This document shows, one piece after another, positions 14,532 through 18,353 of a stretch of DNA of 18,353 nt (within the stretch, counting starts at the first letter, position 1; every line of letters begins with the position of its first letter). Under the pieces are notes generated by a model. The model did no database searches, had not been told where the DNA came from, and was given only the letters and a program-made list of their open reading frames with translations. The position numbers and the translations under genes were made by a program. The stretch is from an uncultured Clostridia bacterium (GTDB lineage: Bacteria; Bacillota_A; Clostridia; Christensenellales; CAG-138): the NCBI GenBank assembly GCA_946623765.1, contig CAMORL010000014.1:1-18353 (forward strand), written 5' to 3'.

Positions 14532-15815
14532 ATGATCGTATACAAGCATTCCGTATCGCTCGACGCAGCGAAGTGCAAGGGGTGTACTACCTGCTTGCGC
14601 CGCTGCCCTACGCAGGCGATCCGTATTCGGGACGGAAAGGCTTGTATCAATCCGAACCTCTGCATCGATTGCGGCGAATGCATTCGGCATTGTCCTTATA
14701 AAGCAAAACGCGCCAATTTTGACGAATGGGATTCAATCGATCATACAAAGTATCTGATCGCACTTCCCGCTCCGTCTCTGTTCGGTCAGTTTGCCAATCT
14801 GGACGATACCGACTATTTGCTGCAGGGACTGATCAATCTCGGATTCAACGACGTATTTGAAGTTGCCAAAGCGGCGGAGATCGTCACAGACTATACCCGT
14901 ACGTATATGAAACGCTTGGGGATGTCGCACGCGCCGTTCATCAGCACGGCGTGTCCGGTCGTCGTGAGATTGATCTCGCTGAGGTTTCCGTCTCTTCGAA
15001 GCAAGATGGTTCCGATCTCGCCGCCCATCGAACTTGCCGGTAAACTCGCAAAAGAACGTGCGATCAAGGATCATCCGGAGCTCAAACCGGAAGATATTAA
15101 GACTGTTTTTATCTCGCCGTGTCCTGCAAAGGTGAGCTGGGTCAAAAACACGCCTGCAGATAAGGAATGCTATGTAGATTACGTCGTCTCCATGAGCGAT
15201 ATCTATTTCCGCGTTCTGTCCAAGATGAATCGTGCTAAGGTACCGGATGTGACCTCGGAATCAGGCATGATCGGCATGAGCTGGTCATCGTCGGGCGGAG
15301 AAGCAAGTGCGCTCATGAACGATCATTATCTCGCTGCGGACGGAATTGAAAACATTATCCGCGTGCTTGACGATATCGAAATGGGGCATTTTCCTGACTT
15401 GAAGTTCGTTGAGATGAATGCGTGTCCCGGAGGATGTGTCGGCGGTGTCATGGCGGTTGAAAACCCCTATATCGCTCGTGTCCGCATCCGAGCTTTGCAG
15501 CGGTATATGCCGGTAGCTCAGAACCATGTTATTCTCGGCGAGGACGAACCGATTCCGAGCGAGATCATGACCGTAGAACCTGGTGAATACAGTTCTGCTG
15601 AGATTCTCGGCGGCGACCGTATGCAATCGTTCCGGATGATGGCTGAGATAGAACGGATTTATAAACTGCTTCCCGGCATGGATTGCGGTTCGTGCGGTGC
15701 GCCTACCTGTCGTGCACACGCGGAAGATGTTGTTCGCGGCGAATCGAAGCTGGATGATTGCGTGATTCGTATGAAAGAAATCCTGAGAGAACTGGAACGA
15801 GACGACGGAAAGTGA
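14532..15815 (+). CDS. Sensory-type [FeFe]-hydrogenase-like protein (HydS-like, no PAS)
   Basis: A 427-residue iron-sulfur protein. Residues 15-25 and 44-54 form two ferredoxin-type [4Fe-4S] motifs (CKGCTTCLRRCP and CIDCGECIRHCP). The central part is an [FeFe]-hydrogenase H-domain with all four H-cluster cysteines: Cys141 (STACPVVV), Cys197 (SPCPAK), Cys298 and Cys302 (EMNACPGGCVGG). The C-terminus carries a further four-Cys motif (Cys385, 388, 393, 410). The cysteine that normally precedes the first ligand and relays protons is Ala140. By motif alignment the Met of MPC is Ser195 and the proton-relay Glu of PCxxKxxE is Trp203. These changes fit the putative sensory hydrogenase groups, not a high-turnover enzyme. 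The PAS domain typical of HydS is missing. GGAGG precedes the ATG. Confidence 0.88.
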   Translation: MIVYKHSVSLDAAKCKGCTTCLRRCPTQAIRIRDGKACINPNLCIDCGECIRHCPYKAKRANFDEWDSIDHTKYLIALPAPSLFGQFANLDDTDYLLQGLINLGFNDVFEVAKAAEIVTDYTRTYMKRLGMSHAPFISTACPVVVRLISLRFPSLRSKMVPISPPIELAGKLAKERAIKDHPELKPEDIKTVFISPCPAKVSWVKNTPADKECYVDYVVSMSDIYFRVLSKMNRAKVPDVTSESGMIGMSWSSSGGEASALMNDHYLAADGIENIIRVLDDIEMGHFPDLKFVEMNACPGGCVGGVMAVENPYIARVRIRALQRYMPVAQNHVILGEDEPIPSEIMTVEPGEYSSAEILGGDRMQSFRMMAEIERIYKLLPGMDCGSCGAPTCRAHAEDVVRGESKLDDCVIRMKEILRELERDDGK

Positions 15816-15823
15816 GAATCGCA

Positions 15824-16153
15824 ATGACAGTAAATGCGCTCATCGAAAAGACCGGATACAAACCGCTGCTGCTTTCCGACGGAGATCGTGAGATCACCGG
15901 AGGATATGCGGGAGATCTGTTAAGCTGGGTTATGGGACGAGCCGAAAGCGGTGATTGCTGGGTGACGATTATGTCCAACGTGAATGTCGCAGCGGTCGGT
16001 CAGCTTACAGATTGCGCGTGCATCGTGTTTTCGGAGGATGTTCGTCCGGACGAAGCTGCTGTAAACGCTGCTAAGACACACGGACTGAATCTTTTGCTGA
16101 CCGAAAAATCCACATTTGAAGTTTGCGTCGAAGTCGGCGCGTTGCTTAAATGA
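15824..16153 (+). CDS. DRTGG-domain protein, second copy
   Basis: A 109-residue stand-alone DRTGG domain. The signature is recognisable as DREITGGYAGDLLSWVMGRA (about 20-39), followed by CWVTIMSNVNVAAVGQLTD, CIVFSED and LNLLLTEKSTFEVCVEVGALL. It is clearly a relative of the protein at 13753 but keeps the signature better. Such domains probably bind a small ligand; here a sensing or adaptor role is inferred. ATG 15824 matches the family N-terminus; a GTG at 15812, overlapping the previous stop, would add four residues. It overlaps the PHP gene by 4 bases (ATGA). Confidence 0.85.
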   Translation: MTVNALIEKTGYKPLLLSDGDREITGGYAGDLLSWVMGRAESGDCWVTIMSNVNVAAVGQLTDCACIVFSEDVRPDEAAVNAAKTHGLNLLLTEKSTFEVCVEVGALLK

Positions 16154-16869
16154 GGACCGTATCCTACGATCTGCATTTGCATTCATGTCTGTCTCCCTGC
16201 GGGGATATGGACATGACGCCGTGCAATATTGCGGGCATGGCGCACTTGAATGAGATCGGGATCGCAGCTCTGACGGATCACAACACGGTCGATAACTGCC
16301 CTGCATTCTTTGCAGCCTGTGAAGCGTACGGTATCGTACCGATCGCGGGAATGGAACTGACGACGGCTGAGGATATTCATCTGCTGTGTATCTTTGAAAC
16401 ACTGGAAGAAGCGATTGCATTCGGAAACGAAGTCAAGAAGCACAGGATGAAAATCAAAAACCGTGTTGAGATTTTCGGAGAGCAGCCTATTTTGAACGAA
16501 AACGATGAAAAGATCGGGGAAGACCCGTATTTTCTGCCTGCGGCAACGGATCTGGATCTCAATTCGGCAGCGGAGCTTGTTCATACGTATAACGGCGTTT
16601 GCTGGCCGGCGCATATTGATCGCGATTCCAACGGAATGCTTGCAGTTCTCGGTGCATTTCCACCGGAACCGGAATTCAGAATCGCTGAATTGCGTGACCG
16701 CGATAATAAAGATCTCGCGGAAGGCAGAACCGTCGTTGTATGTTCGGACGCACACCGGCTTTGGGAAATCGGGGAGGCGGGAGGTACGCTGACGCTGGAT
16801 ACCGATGATTCTGAACCGGACGCTGTACGCCGTGCACTGTTCAAAAAACTGCGGGAGGGGAAGCTGTGA
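16150..16869 (+). CDS. PHP-domain phosphoesterase
   Basis: A 239-residue PHP-family metallo-phosphoesterase. The metal-binding set is complete: DLHLHSCLSPCG (Asp7, His9, His11), TDHN (Asp43, His44), Glu69, His77, His155 and SDAH (Asp200, His202). This matches PHP enzymes acting on phosphomonoesters or nucleotides, such as the 3',5'-nucleoside bisphosphate and histidinol-phosphate branches; the substrate cannot be assigned. Relatives recur beside hydrogenase genes in Clostridia (for example HfsC-type proteins), so a role in the same regulatory module is likely: it might degrade a signal or dephosphorylate something made by the neighbouring ATPases. It overlaps both neighbours by 4 bases. Confidence 0.88.
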   Translation: MRTVSYDLHLHSCLSPCGDMDMTPCNIAGMAHLNEIGIAALTDHNTVDNCPAFFAACEAYGIVPIAGMELTTAEDIHLLCIFETLEEAIAFGNEVKKHRMKIKNRVEIFGEQPILNENDEKIGEDPYFLPAATDLDLNSAAELVHTYNGVCWPAHIDRDSNGMLAVLGAFPPEPEFRIAELRDRDNKDLAEGRTVVVCSDAHRLWEIGEAGGTLTLDTDDSEPDAVRRALFKKLREGKL

Positions 16870-17423
16870 AAGAACTCAGCCTGAATATCCTTGACATTGC
16901 CCAGAACTCGATCCGAGCGGAAGCATCGTTGATCGAGATTCTGATCGATGAAACGGAAACGGTCATGACGATTACGATTCGTGATAACGGGTACGGAATG
17001 TCTCAGGAGTTTTTGAAAACAGTTGTTGACCCTTTTTCGACGACTCGCACAACGCGAAAAGTCGGAATGGGGATTCCTCTTCTGAAACTCGCTGCAGAAC
17101 AGACCGGGGGGAAGCTTTCGATTCAATCGGTTGAGCGTTCTGTGGATCCGGAGCACTGCGGTACGGAAATATCCGCAACGTTCGATAAAACGCACCTGGA
17201 TTTCACGCCGTTGGGAGACGTTGTTTCTACGATCACGCTGTTGATACGCGGAAGTGAAAAAACAGACTTTCTTTTCAGACACACAATGCCGGACCGCACT
17301 GTCGAACTCGATACGCGTGAAGTCCGGCAGGTTCTCGGGGATGACGTACCGCTCGACGAATACGAAGTCCTCGCTTGGATCCGTGATATGCTGACGGAGC
17401 AATATGCTTCCGAGGCTTCATGA
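16866..17423 (+). CDS. GHKL-type ATP-binding protein, second copy, GTG start
   Basis: A 185-residue protein with a histidine-kinase-like ATPase domain at about 1-110. The N-box is ILDIAQNSIRA (Asn14), G1 is IRDNGYGM (40-44), there is an F-box-like DPFSTTRTTRK, and G2 is VGMGIPLLK. There is no sensor, transmembrane or phospho-acceptor domain. The C-terminal 70 residues (LGDVVSTITLLIRGS, VELDTREVRQVLG, EVLAWIRDML) form a distinct conserved-looking tail unlike the RsbW-type protein at 14088. The start is GTG at 16866, overlapping the PHP stop, with GGGAGGGG upstream. It could phosphorylate a partner or switch conformation with ATP; neither is shown by sequence. The [2Fe-2S] gene follows after 34 bases. 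Confidence 0.86.
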   Translation: MKELSLNILDIAQNSIRAEASLIEILIDETETVMTITIRDNGYGMSQEFLKTVVDPFSTTRTTRKVGMGIPLLKLAAEQTGGKLSIQSVERSVDPEHCGTEISATFDKTHLDFTPLGDVVSTITLLIRGSEKTDFLFRHTMPDRTVELDTREVRQVLGDDVPLDEYEVLAWIRDMLTEQYASEAS

Positions 17424-17457
17424 TATTTAAAATTACAGTAATGAAAGGATCAAACAC

Positions 17458-17829
17458 ATGAAAACATTGGCAGAACTTGCACAGATTCGTGACAGAATGA
17501 AAAACAAAGTCGCGCTTCGGGAAGGCACCGGTGAAATCCGTGTTGTTGTCGGTATGGCAACCTGCGGTATCGCGGCAGGCGCGCGTCCCGTTCTGAACGC
17601 CTTTGTCGAACAGGTTGCGGAACAGAATCTCAGCGATCGCGTAACCGTTACGCAGACCGGCTGCATCGGCATGTGCCGCTTTGAGCCGATCGTTGAGGTA
17701 TTTGAAGGAGACAAGGAACGTGTAACCTATGTCAAGGTGAAGCCCGAAATGGTTCCCGAAATCATCAAAGAGCATCTGGTCGGGGGAAAACCCGTCACAA
17801 AATATACCATCGGTGCGGTGGAAGCATAA
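17458..17829 (+). CDS. Thioredoxin-like [2Fe-2S] ferredoxin (HndB-type hydrogenase subunit)
   Basis: A 123-residue protein of the HndB/HydB-N-terminal ferredoxin family. It begins with a helical MKTLAELAQIRDRMKNKVAL, then IRVVVGMATCGIAAGARPVL (Cys36) and TVTQTGCIGMCRFEP (Cys69, Cys73). In the thioredoxin-like [2Fe-2S] fold four cysteines ligate the cluster. Only three are present, with nothing at the usual first position near residue 24. From memory of the family this three-Cys form is usual for HndB-type subunits, so it is probably not a defect. It should carry electrons between the flavin subunit and the hydrogenase. AAAGGAT lies upstream of the ATG, and the NuoF-type gene starts 15 bases after its stop. 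Confidence 0.87.
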   Translation: MKTLAELAQIRDRMKNKVALREGTGEIRVVVGMATCGIAAGARPVLNAFVEQVAEQNLSDRVTVTQTGCIGMCRFEPIVEVFEGDKERVTYVKVKPEMVPEIIKEHLVGGKPVTKYTIGAVEA

Positions 17830-17844
17830 CGGAGGAATTACAGA

Positions 17845-18353
17845 ATGATTCGTACGCATGTTTTGATTTGCGGCGGTACTGGATGTACCTCTTCCGGAAG
17901 CGTCAAGATTGCAGACGCGTTGGAAGAACAGATCGCATTGAACGGCCTTGCTGATGAAATCAAGGTCGTGCGCACTGGCTGCTTCGGTCTTTGCGCATTG
18001 GGCCCGGTTATGATCGTGTATCCTGAGGGCACGTTCTACAGCCGTGTTAAACTTGAGGATGTTCCGGAAATCGTTTCGGAGCACTTACTGAAAGGCCGCG
18101 TCGTCGATCGTCTTGTCTATCGTGAGACGGAAGGCGATGAAAAGGTTGAAGTTCCCTCTCTGCAGGAAACCGGGTTCTACAAGACTCAGATGCGCGTTGC
18201 GCTTCGCAACTGCGGCGTCATCAACCCGGAACAGATCGACGAATACATTGCAATGGACGGCTATGCCGCACTCGGCAAAGTTCTTACCGAGATGACACCG
18301 GAACAGGTCATTCAGGTCATGAAGGACTCCGGTCTTCGCGGCAGAGGCGGCGC
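17845..18353 (+). CDS. NuoF/HydB-type flavoprotein subunit, 3' end beyond window
   Basis: The first 169 codons of a NADH-binding flavoprotein subunit of an [FeFe]-hydrogenase or related complex. The N-terminal domain is a thioredoxin-like [2Fe-2S] module (LICGGTGCTSSGS with Cys9 and Cys14; RTGCFGLCALGP with Cys46 and Cys50), which plain NuoF lacks but HydB/HndC-type subunits have. After a linker, FYKTQMRVALRNCGVINPEQ leads into the NuoF core. The window ends inside GLRGRGG, the start of the conserved FMN/NADH-binding loop. The flavin/NADH domain and C-terminal clusters, and presumably a catalytic hydrogenase gene after them, lie to the right. GGAGG sits 9-10 bases before the ATG. Confidence 0.92.
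   Translation, partial: MIRTHVLICGGTGCTSSGSVKIADALEEQIALNGLADEIKVVRTGCFGLCALGPVMIVYPEGTFYSRVKLEDVPEIVSEHLLKGRVVDRLVYRETEGDEKVEVPSLQETGFYKTQMRVALRNCGVINPEQIDEYIAMDGYAALGKVLTEMTPEQVIQVMKDSGLRGRGG

Noticed and set aside
17458..17829. Missing first cluster cysteine as a sign of a broken gene
   Set aside because: The frame is intact and well conserved, and the three-Cys pattern matches what I recall of HndB-type proteins, so a defect is not claimed.
13239..18353. Respiratory complex I (nuo) operon
   Set aside because: NuoE- and NuoF-type genes are present, but no membrane or quinone-site subunits are seen, the NuoF has an extra N-terminal [2Fe-2S] domain, and an HndB-type subunit and hydrogenase-like protein are interleaved. 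This fits a soluble hydrogenase-type complex.

Overview
The window reads as chromosomal DNA of an anaerobic Clostridia-type Firmicute, roughly half G+C. Three things point there: the gene order glycolysis - secG - smpB - ssrA, Bacillota-style promoters and strong GGAGG ribosome sites, and an [FeFe]-hydrogenase type cluster. I cannot name the genus. No insertion sequence, tRNA, rRNA or CRISPR array is visible, and no gene-free stretch exceeds about 230 bases.

Left part (1-8219, all minus strand). Transcription runs right to left from a good promoter at 8191-8219 through ruvC, ruvA, ruvB, a coiled-coil protein, an MBL-fold hydrolase, a fused phosphoglycerate kinase/triosephosphate isomerase gene and gpmI. 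The genes are separated by 0-51 bases or overlap, and the run ends at a hairpin terminator near 962-1000. A second unit follows from its own promoter (904-932): secG, a hairpin, smpB, and the 5' end of the tmRNA gene ssrA, which runs off the left edge. The order matches the usual Clostridia glycolytic/secG/smpB neighbourhood, but eno and rnr are not in their customary places.

Middle (8302-12070, plus strand). A short accessory run holds a membrane-anchored PI-PLC-type phosphodiesterase, a membrane-anchored endonuclease/exonuclease/phosphatase-fold hydrolase, a small flavodoxin-like protein, and, after a 195-base gap, a lipase-like alpha/beta hydrolase. Convergent to it on the minus strand (12088-13008) is a membrane-anchored protein with two SH3b repeats. 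A bidirectional-type terminator lies between them.

Right part (13090-18353, plus strand). A tightly packed operon starts at an extended -10 promoter that overlaps a small palindrome and lies downstream of three 11-bp-phased T-tracts. It encodes a NuoE/HydC-type [2Fe-2S] protein, a DRTGG-domain protein, an anti-sigma-factor-type ATPase, a hydrogenase-like protein with H-cluster cysteines but altered proton-transfer residues, a second DRTGG protein, a PHP phosphoesterase, a second GHKL ATPase, a thioredoxin-like [2Fe-2S] protein, and the start of a NuoF/HydB flavoprotein cut by the right edge. The outer genes are electron-transfer subunits of an NAD(P)-linked hydrogenase. The six genes between them look like a sensing/signalling module (H2 or redox state). 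That module is the most interesting part of the window; its biochemical output is not established from sequence.
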